Shown here piece after piece: positions 18,595-27,142 of a stretch of DNA of 64,000 bases. The notes beneath the pieces are model-generated. The model did not search any database and was not told the origin of the DNA. It saw only the letters and a list, made by a program, of their open reading frames with translations. Where the stretch lies: NCBI GenBank assembly GCA_002428985.1, contig DIYL01000055.1:100327-164326 (forward strand). Direction: 5' to 3'. Origin of the DNA: Anaerolineales bacterium UBA6055 (GTDB lineage: Bacteria > Chloroflexota > Anaerolineae > Aggregatilineales > Phototrophicaceae). The number at the start of each line of letters is the position of its first letter. The stretch's first letter is position 1. A program made the position numbers and the translations under genes.

Positions 18595-19634
18595 GATTTG
18601 ATATCCGCACCACAAGATTGACGAATAACCAATTCAGTCGGGGTCATGATATGCAAATTGACCTCGTCTGGATTTTGAATATGGCGTACGACTCGCTCGG
18701 CAGCTAATTCCCCAAGTAACGATTTATGGACATTGACCGTTGTTAAAGGTGGGAAGGTAAACGATGAATCTGGAATATTGTCAAATCCAGTCACACCGAT
18801 ATCATCAGGGACACGATAACCGTTCTGCTGTAGCCATCGCATTGCACCAATCGCGAGACGGTCTGATGCACATACAATCACATCGGGTTTGAGGTCTTGT
18901 TCCATCAGTAATTGCGCGCCTTTTTCACCGAGGTCAGGTGTCCACCCCGACGATGCTGGTTCTAATATTTTGTGCAGTGCTTGATCCCCAACCATCTCAA
19001 ATGTATCGACCCCGCGACAGAATCCAGTGTAACGGTCATCGGCGTATCCAGAGATATAACCGGGGCGCTGATACCCTAAACTGTGCAGGTGCCCAACCAT
19101 GTCATAAATACCCTGTCTACCATTGAACGCAATCAGTTCTCCATCAACACCATATACATCAGTAATTGTTACTATCGGAGCAAAATTTTCACGGAGATAG
19201 CGGATACTCTCATCACGGGTTGTTCCCATGAGTATGATCCCTTTAACATCGAAAGTTTCAATCAACTCACGAGCTTGTTCTGCCGTTTGAACATCATGAA
19301 ATGTCTTGATGTAGGCGACATGATACCCCAATTTACCCAAGGTTTTATCGCTCCCTTGTAAAACAAGGTTATAGAAGGGGTCACTATATTTATCAATGCG
19401 CGATGCCAATAAGATACCAACTTGTTGGAGTTGTGTCGAAGCTGAACGCACTGGTTGTGCACCACCATAATGTCGTTCAATAAGACCTGCGTTTGCGAGT
19501 TCTTGAAAATCTCGGCGTATCGTCGCTTCGGAAACCTCAAATCTTTGGGCAAGTTGCTTGGTAGACAGCATCTCTTTGGATGTGTTGTTTTGCACAAGTG
19601 TAAGAATTTGGGTGTGGCGATCTGACTTTTTCAT
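18591..19634 (-). CDS. DeoR-type HTH fused to LacI-type sugar-sensing domain, transcriptional regulator
   Basis: This is a 347-residue hybrid regulator. Residues 1-70 form a DeoR-type winged helix (LAQRFEVSEATIRRDFQELA and ERHYGGAQ). Residues of about 75-340 resemble the periplasmic-binding-protein-like effector domain of LacI repressors, with GVTGFDNIPDS, VTDVYGVDG and PTELVIRQSC. Usual DeoR proteins instead carry a sugar-phosphate isomerase-like domain. It lies between the dehydratase operon and the GH4/ABC genes, both of which have a matching element at their promoters (16424-16436 and 19737-19749), so it is the likely regulator of both. That control is inferred. Confidence 0.88.
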   Translation of the reverse strand: MKKSDRHTQILTLVQNNTSKEMLSTKQLAQRFEVSEATIRRDFQELANAGLIERHYGGAQPVRSASTQLQQVGILLASRIDKYSDPFYNLVLQGSDKTLGKLGYHVAYIKTFHDVQTAEQARELIETFDVKGIILMGTTRDESIRYLRENFAPIVTITDVYGVDGELIAFNGRQGIYDMVGHLHSLGYQRPGYISGYADDRYTGFCRGVDTFEMVGDQALHKILEPASSGWTPDLGEKGAQLLMEQDLKPDVIVCASDRLAIGAMRWLQQNGYRVPDDIGVTGFDNIPDSSFTFPPLTTVNVHKSLLGELAAERVVRHIQNPDEVNLHIMTPTELVIRQSCGADIKS

Positions 19635-19736
19635 AAGATTTATCTGCTTGTTTAAATATGTATTTTAAAAAATAGTATCTATTTTGAACATCATATCCTT
19701 ATCATACTCGATTTTGTGCAATTTGTGTAAATTTAA

Positions 19737-19778
19737 TGCGTGTTTTTGCTTGACATGTTGCGCGTTTATTGTTAAAGT
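19737..19778 (+). promoter_or_regulatory. Promoter and putative operator of the GH4 gene
   Basis: TTGACA (19750-19755), a 17-base spacer and TAAAGT (19773-19778) form a good sigma-70 promoter. TGCGTGTTTTTGC (19737-19749) abuts the -35 box and resembles 16424-16436. If transcription starts near 19785, the leader to ATG 19931 is about 145 bases and includes a CGAGAG/CTCTCG pair (19818-19854) that could fold. The rest of the 296-base gap between the divergent genes shows no gene. Confidence 0.65.
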
Positions 19779-19930
19779 ACGCAAAATGATTTGTTCAAAA
19801 TTGCTTTTTTAGCATTACGAGAGATTTTTTTCTAAAGAGTACCTAGTCCTCTCGAACATTAGAACGAATCCATGCTATATCTTGTTGATAATTGTGCAAC
19901 TGTACAAGAAAACATGTTAGCGAGGATATT

Positions 19931-21466
19931 ATGCCCCTAAAAATTGCTATGATCGGTGCTGGTTCAGTTGGATTCACCCGTCGTATTATGATGGATCTGC
20001 TTACTGTACCTGAATTTGCCGATACCCATTTTGCACTAATGGACATCTCTGAACAAAATTTGAGCATGGTATCGCAATTATGCGACCGTGACATTAAAGC
20101 CAATGGTCTACCTGCCACAGTCTCCTCAACACTTGATCGTCGTGAAGCGATTAAAGATGCTGACTATGTCATCTGTATGATTCGTCAGGGTGGGTTAGAC
20201 GCATTTAAACTTGATATTGATATTCCTCTTAAATACGGCGTTGACCAATGTGTAGGCGATACAATTTGTGCTGGTGGCATTATGTATGCACAACGCACCA
20301 TTCCGGTATTGCTCGATATCTGTAAAGACATCCGCGAATTAGCCAAGCCTGACGCATTGTTCCTCAATTACTCGAATCCAATGGCGATGAATACATGGGC
20401 ATGTAACAAATATGGTGGTGTGAATACCATCGGTCTATGCCACGGTATTCAACATGGGCACGAGCAAATCGCGGAGTGCATTGAACTCTGGGCGAAAAAA
20501 GAAGGCATGATTGGTGATGATGAAAGCGTAACGCTCGACGATGTCGATATTATCTGCGCGGGTATTAATCATCAAACTTGGTATATCAAAATCCAATGGC
20601 GTGGCATGGATATGGTGCCGAAGATGTTGGAGCTATTTGAAGCCCATCCTGTCTTCCGTGAACAAGAAAAAGTCCGTATTGATGTCCTCCGACGCTTCGG
20701 ATATTACTCAACCGAATCCAATGGACACTTGAGTGAGTATGTTCCGTGGTATCGTAAGCGCGTTGATGAAATCAAAGATTGGATTGACCTCAGCCACTGG
20801 ATTCACGGTGAAACCGGTGGGTATCTGCGCGTTTGTACCGAAGGGCGTAACTGGTTTGAAACGGATTTCCCGAACTGGTTAGCAGAAGAGCCACCTAAAA
20901 TTGCAGATCAAAAACGTAGCCTCGAACATGGTTCGTACATTATTGAAGGGCTGGAAACTGGACGTATCTACCGTGGACATTTCAACATCGTCAATCAGGG
21001 GCATATCACCAATTTACCTGATGGCTGTGTGATTGAAATCCCCGGATATGTCGATCATAACGGCATCAATATGCCAGTTGTTGGTGATTTACCGATGGCG
21101 ACCGCAGCAACATGTTCCGCAAGTGTCCGTGTTCAACAGATGGGTATGGAAGCAGCAGTCCACGGTGATGTGACATTACTCAAACAAGCCATGCTTCACG
21201 ATCCATTAACCGCTGCTGTCTGTAATACCGAAGAAATCTGGCAAATGGCAGATGAACTATTAGTCGCACAAGCCGAGTGGTTGCCAAATTATGCGACCGA
21301 AGAAATTGAAGCAGCACGACAACGTCTCGCTGACCACGAAGCCAACGGTACACGCGTTAAATTGTTAGATACAGAAGGTGCTGCAAGATTGCACACCCGT
21401 ACTGTTGAAGAAATTGCAAAGGATAGAGCGGCGCAAGAAACTGCCCGCACATCCGACAAAGGTTAA
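19931..21466 (+). CDS. GH4-family glycosidase, alpha-galactosidase/alpha-glucuronidase-like
   Basis: This is a 511-residue NAD- and metal-dependent glycosidase. The Rossmann motif is AMIGAGSVGFTRR at the N-terminus, and the metal-binding Cys170-His171 is in GLCHGIQHG, as in MelA-type GH4 enzymes. NYSNPMAMNTWA is also conserved. The open frame extends to 19892, but ATG 19931 with an AGGA eight bases upstream gives the normal family start. GH4 enzymes act in the cytoplasm on imported oligosides. The next five genes encode a transporter, which fits uptake followed by hydrolysis. Whether the substrate is a galactoside, glucoside or glucuronide is not clear. Confidence 0.92.
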   Translation: MPLKIAMIGAGSVGFTRRIMMDLLTVPEFADTHFALMDISEQNLSMVSQLCDRDIKANGLPATVSSTLDRREAIKDADYVICMIRQGGLDAFKLDIDIPLKYGVDQCVGDTICAGGIMYAQRTIPVLLDICKDIRELAKPDALFLNYSNPMAMNTWACNKYGGVNTIGLCHGIQHGHEQIAECIELWAKKEGMIGDDESVTLDDVDIICAGINHQTWYIKIQWRGMDMVPKMLELFEAHPVFREQEKVRIDVLRRFGYYSTESNGHLSEYVPWYRKRVDEIKDWIDLSHWIHGETGGYLRVCTEGRNWFETDFPNWLAEEPPKIADQKRSLEHGSYIIEGLETGRIYRGHFNIVNQGHITNLPDGCVIEIPGYVDHNGINMPVVGDLPMATAATCSASVRVQQMGMEAAVHGDVTLLKQAMLHDPLTAAVCNTEEIWQMADELLVAQAEWLPNYATEEIEAARQRLADHEANGTRVKLLDTEGAARLHTRTVEEIAKDRAAQETARTSDKG

Positions 21467-21579
21467 TGCAAGTCCAGCGCGTTAGCCCCTGCTGAAGTGA
21501 CACACAAAAGAGCCTCCATAAATCTTTTGAAATCAGGGGCTGGCAACGCTGTTTTAAAATATGCAAATTTTTGAGAGTT

Positions 21580-21620
21580 GCGTTACACTAATTATAGGGT
21601 TTAATAATCTTATGTAACGC
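21580..21620 (+). promoter_or_regulatory. Inverted repeat upstream of the transporter operon
   Basis: GCGTTACA (21580-21587) and TGTAACGC (21613-21620) form perfect 8-bp arms 25 bases apart, 38 bases before the ATPase start. The left arm is within TTGCGTTACAC, also found at 2916-2926. A regulator site is likely, but the factor is unknown, and no convincing -10/-35 pair could be placed here. Confidence 0.45.
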
Positions 21621-21657
21621 TATAAAGAGATTTATTGTAAAAATAGAGAGATCGTTT

Positions 21658-22698
21658 ATGACAACCAACACTGGTGCCGAACCGATTTTAGAAGTTAAAA
21701 ACTTAAAAACTCACTTCTTCCTCGAAAAAGGGGTTGTCCAAGCTGTAAAAGGCGTGAGCTTCACCCTACAAAACAAACAAACCCTCGGTATTGTGGGGGA
21801 GAGTGGTTGTGGCAAAAGTGTTACCGCACGTTCGATTATGCGATTGATAAAATCCCCTCCCGGACAAATTGTTGATGGCGAGATTATATTCCGCCGTCAA
21901 AAACGTCGTGCCGAAACAATCGATATTGCAAGACTCGACCCGAAAGGTCCTGAAATGCGGAGTATTCGCGGTGGCGAAATCTCGATGATTTTTCAGGAGC
22001 CAATGACTTCACTAAACCCACTATATACCGTAGGGCATCAAATTGCTGAGGTCGTACAACTGCATCAGGGTCTAACACAAAAAGAATCGATCAAAGTTGC
22101 AATTGATATGCTCGATAAAGTCCGCATCGCCGACCCACATGAGCGCGTCAACCAATATCCGCATCAAATGAGTGGTGGTATGCGTCAGCGTGTTATGATC
22201 GCGCTTGCATTATCTTGTAACCCGTCGATTCTAGTGGCAGATGAACCTACCACGGCACTGGATGTAACAATTCAGGCGCAAATTATTGACCTGATGGAAC
22301 AATTGCAAGAAGACTTCGGTTCGTCCATTATTATTATTACGCATAACCTCGGTGTCGTCTCTCAAATGTCCGATTATGTTGCAGTGATGTACTTCGGACG
22401 CGTGGTGGAATATGGCACAACTGTGGATATTTTCCGCAATCCAAAACATCCGTATACCGAAGGTCTAATTAAGTCGATCCCTGTATTAGGACAGCGCAAA
22501 GAAATCCTCGTACCCATTACAGGTATGGTGCCAAATGCAACTGATGAAATTAAAGGGTGTGCATTTGCTGATCGTTGTCCACATGTGATGCCGAAATGTC
22601 GTGAACATCTCCCCGTAGATATTACGATTGAAGGCGAACACAAGGTCGCCTGCTGGTTGTATGAAGACCAGCTTGAAAAAACTAGTGAGGTAACCTGA
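21658..22698 (+). CDS. Oligopeptide/oligosaccharide-type ABC transporter ATPase (DppD/OppD family)
   Basis: This is a 346-residue ATPase. Walker A GESGCGKS is at 47-54, followed by Q-loop IFQEPMTSLNP, signature MSGGMRQRV and Walker B ILVADEPTTALD. The C-terminus has the Opp/Dpp extension with the cysteines of an iron-sulphur-like motif (CAFADRCPHVMPKC). It is the first gene of the ABC operon (ATPase, binding protein, two permeases, second ATPase). Although named after peptides, transporters of this type often carry oligosaccharides, and the GH4 gene upstream supports that here. Confidence 0.92.
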   Translation: MTTNTGAEPILEVKNLKTHFFLEKGVVQAVKGVSFTLQNKQTLGIVGESGCGKSVTARSIMRLIKSPPGQIVDGEIIFRRQKRRAETIDIARLDPKGPEMRSIRGGEISMIFQEPMTSLNPLYTVGHQIAEVVQLHQGLTQKESIKVAIDMLDKVRIADPHERVNQYPHQMSGGMRQRVMIALALSCNPSILVADEPTTALDVTIQAQIIDLMEQLQEDFGSSIIIITHNLGVVSQMSDYVAVMYFGRVVEYGTTVDIFRNPKHPYTEGLIKSIPVLGQRKEILVPITGMVPNATDEIKGCAFADRCPHVMPKCREHLPVDITIEGEHKVACWLYEDQLEKTSEVT

Positions 22699-22755
22699 GA
22701 GAGTCTCAGGATAATAAAAACTCAATTTAAAATGTATTTTTAAGGAGATTACTTG

Positions 22756-24810
22756 ATGAAATATCGTCTTTTTCTTATTCTAGCGCTCGTCTTGACAACC
22801 GTTTTGGTATCTGCTCAAGATGTTGCTGAGCCAATCCCTTATCCAGAGGGACAAGCTATCGGCGGTGTTGAAATTCAAACATTCGCAATCGACGAAATTT
22901 TGTACTACGGTGCGTTGGATAGCTACAACGAACCTGACTGGATCGCTGAACTCGTTGCAGCTGGTGAACTACCTCCAGTTGAAGAACGTCTTCCAGAAAA
23001 TCCACAAGTTATTCGTGCAGATTTCATGTCTACAGGTATCGGTGAATACGGCGGTGTCTGGCGTGGTTTCTCTGGTATTCCAACCGAAGGCTGGAACTTG
23101 TGTGCAGGTCAAACACAAGGTTGGTATGGTATCAACGCAATTTATAGTGAAGCGTTGTTGGAATCTGGCCCTGCATTCTTGCGTAATGATGCATCCGAAC
23201 CACTTCCAAACCTTGCTACAGACTGGGAATGGTCAGAAGATGGTATGCAACTAACCATGAACTTGATTCGAGGCGCAAAATGGTCTGATGGTGACGACTT
23301 CAATGCTGATGATGTCATGTTCACATGGGAACATATCATCCAAGATGAAAACGTCAACTCATGGACAAACCCAACATCATGGCAAATTGACGGTGAACCA
23401 ATCACCCTAGAAAAAGTTGATGATGACACAATTTTGTGGACATTCCCTGTTTCACGTCCAGTACAAAAATTCTTCGACATGGACTTCCTCAGCTTCACCA
23501 TGTGTCCAGAACATGTTTATGCACCAATGCACCCTGCATTCAACGAAGATAGTGACTACCAAACATTCGAAACCTTCCAAGTACAAGATGATCTTCCAGT
23601 TGTCAGTATGGGACCATGGGTCGCAGTTGAATATCGTATTGACGAATTCATGGTAATGCGTCGTAACCCTTACTTCTGGAAAGTCGATGAAGCTGGTAAC
23701 CAACTACCATACATAAACGAAGTCACCTGGGAAAAAGGTCCAGATGGTATCGGTCGTACCCTCGGTACACTCGCTGGTTCAATCGATCATACTAACCTCG
23801 AAAACCCACAAACTTATGTAGAAGCTGTAACACGCTCTCAAGAAGATGACGCACACTTCTATATCGAGTGGGGTCCAGAAACATTGCTCTATAACTTGAA
23901 CCTCAACCTCTCAACAAGCCTTGGTGTTGAAACAGATCGTGATGTAGCTCTTCGTGAACTATTCCGTACATTCGAATTCCGCCGTGCATTGCAACACGCT
24001 GTTGACGGCGACGGTCTAGGACAAACATTGGTACGTGGTCCATTCACCCGCGCATTCTCTGGCGGTATGGCTCCTGGTTCCGCATACTATGATATTGATT
24101 CCGCTGTTTACTATCCAACTTCAGTCGAAAGTGCTACTGCAATTCTTGCTGAACTCGGTTTCGAAGATACCGATGGTGATGGTGTTCTTAACTGGACAGA
24201 CGGCCCACTTGCAGGTGAAAACTTGGTACTTTCAGTAATCCATGCACAAGCAGATGCAGCAACTGGTTCATTGGCAGAAGGCCTCGTCCTCTTGTTAAAC
24301 GACATTGGTATTCAATTGAACCTCAGCCCATTGCAAGGTCCTGCATATGACGATGCAGTTGATAGCGGTACATGGGAACTTGCTGTAGACCGTATCGGTC
24401 AAGCATACACAACCCCATTCACCCGTTGTACAGAATTGGCACCAATCACCAACTTGCAACCAGAATGGCATCGCGAAGGTGCAGAACCTCGTGAATTGCT
24501 CGACTTTGAAGTAGAAATGATTGATATTATTAATGAATTCTGCCTCGAGCCAGACTTTGACGCTCGTAAAGAATTGATTTCACGCTACAACCGTCTCTAC
24601 ACCGAAAATATCTACACTGTCGGTCTGATCGTAAGCCGTTTCGGTCTAGCACTTGCAGAACGTTTCGAAAATGTTCCAGTCGGTACCCCTCCATTCTTCT
24701 TCGAATGGACATGGAGTGCTGTCATGGGTCACCAAGTTTGGGTAGCAGAAGAAAATCGTCTTGACGAAATTCTTCCAGGTGTTATCCCAACTTACGGCGA
24801 TATGGAATAG
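22756..24810 (+). CDS. ABC transporter substrate-binding protein, family 5
   Basis: This is a 684-residue exported binding protein. ATG 22756 is chosen because AAGGAG lies at good spacing; a TTG precedes it. The signal peptide is about 20 residues, ending VLVSA|QD, with no lipobox cysteine. The family-5 (DppA/OppA) signature region appears as GAKWSDGDDFNADDVMFTWE, and YYDIDSAVYYP and AEWHREG-like stretches mark the large two-lobed fold. Codons such as GGT, CGT, AAC and GAA dominate, which suggests high expression. A hairpin (24847-24870) lies between it and the permeases. The substrate is probably an oligosaccharide, by context. Confidence 0.92.
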   Translation: MKYRLFLILALVLTTVLVSAQDVAEPIPYPEGQAIGGVEIQTFAIDEILYYGALDSYNEPDWIAELVAAGELPPVEERLPENPQVIRADFMSTGIGEYGGVWRGFSGIPTEGWNLCAGQTQGWYGINAIYSEALLESGPAFLRNDASEPLPNLATDWEWSEDGMQLTMNLIRGAKWSDGDDFNADDVMFTWEHIIQDENVNSWTNPTSWQIDGEPITLEKVDDDTILWTFPVSRPVQKFFDMDFLSFTMCPEHVYAPMHPAFNEDSDYQTFETFQVQDDLPVVSMGPWVAVEYRIDEFMVMRRNPYFWKVDEAGNQLPYINEVTWEKGPDGIGRTLGTLAGSIDHTNLENPQTYVEAVTRSQEDDAHFYIEWGPETLLYNLNLNLSTSLGVETDRDVALRELFRTFEFRRALQHAVDGDGLGQTLVRGPFTRAFSGGMAPGSAYYDIDSAVYYPTSVESATAILAELGFEDTDGDGVLNWTDGPLAGENLVLSVIHAQADAATGSLAEGLVLLLNDIGIQLNLSPLQGPAYDDAVDSGTWELAVDRIGQAYTTPFTRCTELAPITNLQPEWHREGAEPRELLDFEVEMIDIINEFCLEPDFDARKELISRYNRLYTENIYTVGLIVSRFGLALAERFENVPVGTPPFFFEWTWSAVMGHQVWVAEENRLDEILPGVIPTYGDME

Positions 24811-24846
24811 TCCATTCGTTAACAATCAATTCTGAAATACCCCGTG

Positions 24847-24870
24847 GGGGAGGGTGTGGCAACCCTCCCC
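24847..24870 (+). terminator. Strong hairpin between binding-protein and permease genes
   Basis: A 9-bp GC-rich stem (GGGGAGGGT/ACCCTCCCC) with loop GTGGCA lies 36 bases after the binding-protein stop. No T-run follows, so it may stabilise the upstream mRNA or partly terminate, rather than stop all transcription. Its right flank resembles that of the hairpin at 1811-1828. Confidence 0.6.
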
Positions 24871-24965
24871 TACAATCATTCAAACCTTGCAATATCTTGT
24901 GTTGTAAATCCGTGTGTTGATGTAAATGATGTGGCTTTCATCGACAAACACCGGGGGGAATAATT

Positions 24966-25964
24966 ATGATTCGTTTTTTGATTCAGCGTTTTTTTTCAGC
25001 TATTGTCGTTTTGTTAATTGTGTCAGCGGTATCCTTCTTCATCATTCAACTACCACCCGGCGATTTTGCGGATGTTTATGAAAACCAGTTGATTAACCAA
25101 GGTGGGCAGGATGCCGAGGAAGCTCGTAGGCAAGCTGATATCTTCCGCGATCGCTATGGGCTTAATGATCCGATCCCAGTTCAATATGTTAGTTGGATTT
25201 CGGGCATTGTCTTTCGCGGAGAATTTGGGTTTTCATTTGCGTATAAAAAAGATGTTGGTGAGTTAATCGCCGAACGCTTACCCCGCACTATTGGGATCGC
25301 TTTAGCAGCACATGCGATTTCTTCATTTATAGGAATTTTCCTCGGAATTTATGTCGCCAATCGACAGTATAGCGCTGCAGATAATGCGGCGGCGGCATTC
25401 GCATTTATTGCGACTTCTATACCGAGGTTCTCTTTGGCGTTAATCATCATATATATATTAGCCTTCGGGTTGGGGCAGGAGAGTGTCAGTTCGCTCTTTT
25501 CACCGGAGTACCGATTAGCCCCGTGGTCGGTTGATAAAGTCATCGACTTAATTAAACATATTTGGCCTGTGATCTTCATCGCTGGTTTTGGTGGTGTGGC
25601 ACGTAACTTACGTGTGATGCGTGGTAACTTGCTTGATGTATTAAATGAGCAATATGTGACCACCGCCCGTAGTAAGGGACTCCAAGAGAAGTCTGTATTA
25701 AATCGCCATGCTGTACCAAACGCACTACATCCAATTTTGGCTTACCAAGGAACAGTACTTCCTTACATGTTACAGGGTGAGCTAGAGGCAGCGATTGTAC
25801 TGGGTATCCCAACACTCGCGCCGATGTTTTATGCAGCATTACTGAACCAAGACATTTACATTTCCGGTAGTTTCCTCGTCATTTATGGCGCATTACTTGT
25901 GTTGGGTAACATCATTGCTGATTTATCGTTGGCGATCCTTGACCCACGTATTCGTTACAGCTAG
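24966..25964 (+). CDS. Peptide-type ABC transporter permease, DppB family
   Basis: This 332-residue integral membrane protein begins with MIRFLIQRFFSAIVVLLIV, typical of DppB/OppB, and carries six predicted membrane segments. The cytoplasmic EAA region reads QYVTTARSKGLQEKSVLNRH (near residue 230), as in the BPD_transp_1 family. A GGGGGAA stretch precedes the ATG. It pairs with the DppC-type protein encoded 18 bases downstream. The family is about 310-340 residues, so length is normal. Confidence 0.93.
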   Translation: MIRFLIQRFFSAIVVLLIVSAVSFFIIQLPPGDFADVYENQLINQGGQDAEEARRQADIFRDRYGLNDPIPVQYVSWISGIVFRGEFGFSFAYKKDVGELIAERLPRTIGIALAAHAISSFIGIFLGIYVANRQYSAADNAAAAFAFIATSIPRFSLALIIIYILAFGLGQESVSSLFSPEYRLAPWSVDKVIDLIKHIWPVIFIAGFGGVARNLRVMRGNLLDVLNEQYVTTARSKGLQEKSVLNRHAVPNALHPILAYQGTVLPYMLQGELEAAIVLGIPTLAPMFYAALLNQDIYISGSFLVIYGALLVLGNIIADLSLAILDPRIRYS

Positions 25965-25982
25965 AGGAGAGGGACAACAATC

Positions 25983-27125
25983 ATGCAAGAAATCTACACA
26001 TACGACGACTATCCCGAAGCTGACGATATAAAGGAAGAATCGGAAAAACACGAGTCTTATTTGCAATTAGTTTGGCAACGCTTCCGTCGCAGTAAACCTG
26101 CGATTGCGGGTGGTATGATGGTCATCACACTAGTTGTGATGGCGATCTTTGCGGAATTTTTCTCGCCTAATGATTTTAATCGAACCGCGATGGGGGACTC
26201 GTATATTCCACCGAGTGTCGTTCGCTTTTTTGATGACGAAGGCAATTTCTCGCCACGCCCATTTGTCTATAACCTGACCGTTGAACTCGACCCTGTGACC
26301 TTCCAATCGCGGTGGACAGAAGATACCAGCCAGAAATACTACATTCAGTTTTTCATTGAAGGTTGGGAATATCAGTTGCTGGGGCTTTTTGATACGAATA
26401 TTCACCTCTTTGGTGTTGAAGAAGGTGGGCAACTTTACCTTTTAGGAACAGACCGTTTTGGTCGTGACTTGTTTGGTCGGGCAGCGTTAGCGGGACGGGT
26501 CTCGTTATCCTTGAGTGTCTTCGCAGCGTTTGTTGCGGTGGTCGTCGGGTCAACTGTTGGTGTGGTCTCGGGTTATTATGGTGGCAATATTGACAATGTG
26601 ATTCAACGCTTCATCGAAGTCATCATGTCGTTCCCTGAATTGCCGCTATGGATGGCGTTAGCCGCCGTCGTACCAAAGACATGGTCATCGGGGCAAATAT
26701 TCCTCGTAATGGCGTTAATCTTCCCGCTTTTGAGGTGGGCGGTTCTCGCTCGTGAAGTAAGGGGGAAAGTCCTGTCTCTCAGGCAGACCGACTTTATTCT
26801 AGCAGCGAAAGAACAAGGGGCATCTGATGCGCGGATTATCATGCGTCATTTATTCCCCAATACGCTCAGTCATGTGATTGTGATCTTATCGCTACTGATA
26901 CCGGATATTATTCTCGCGGAAGCGTTCTTAAGTTTCCTTGGTATTGGTATTCAAGAACCGTTGACTAGTTGGGGTTTCTTGATGCGTAATGCACAAAACT
27001 TAGAGACCCTCGGACAAAACACGTGGATTCTGACGCCGGTTGCCTTCATCATTGTGGCAGTACTTGGTCTGAACTTCCTCGGCGACGGTTTACGCGATGC
27101 GGCAGACCCTTATTCCAACCTGTAA
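25983..27125 (+). CDS. Peptide-type ABC transporter permease, DppC family, with long N-terminal loop
   Basis: This 380-residue protein has a first helix at about residues 41-57, then roughly 100 soluble residues, then the DppC core (EAA region DFILAAKEQGASDARIIMRH). The usual DppC is about 290-310 residues, and the extra length sits in the external loop after helix 1. GTDRFGRDLFGR before the core is the conserved OppC motif. GAGGAGAGGG is the ribosome site. Its stop lies 17 bases before the second ATPase gene. Confidence 0.92.
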   Translation: MQEIYTYDDYPEADDIKEESEKHESYLQLVWQRFRRSKPAIAGGMMVITLVVMAIFAEFFSPNDFNRTAMGDSYIPPSVVRFFDDEGNFSPRPFVYNLTVELDPVTFQSRWTEDTSQKYYIQFFIEGWEYQLLGLFDTNIHLFGVEEGGQLYLLGTDRFGRDLFGRAALAGRVSLSLSVFAAFVAVVVGSTVGVVSGYYGGNIDNVIQRFIEVIMSFPELPLWMALAAVVPKTWSSGQIFLVMALIFPLLRWAVLAREVRGKVLSLRQTDFILAAKEQGASDARIIMRHLFPNTLSHVIVILSLLIPDIILAEAFLSFLGIGIQEPLTSWGFLMRNAQNLETLGQNTWILTPVAFIIVAVLGLNFLGDGLRDAADPYSNL

Positions 27126-27142
27126 AAGAGAGCAATCGACAC

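Noticed and set aside
22820..23254. 144-residue ORF inside the family-5 binding protein gene
   Set aside because: It is a shadow frame of a clear, highly biased gene with no own ribosome site.
27023..27142. Long N-terminus of the DppF-type ATPase
   Set aside because: It would overlap the permease gene by 100 bases; ATG 27143 fits the family start.
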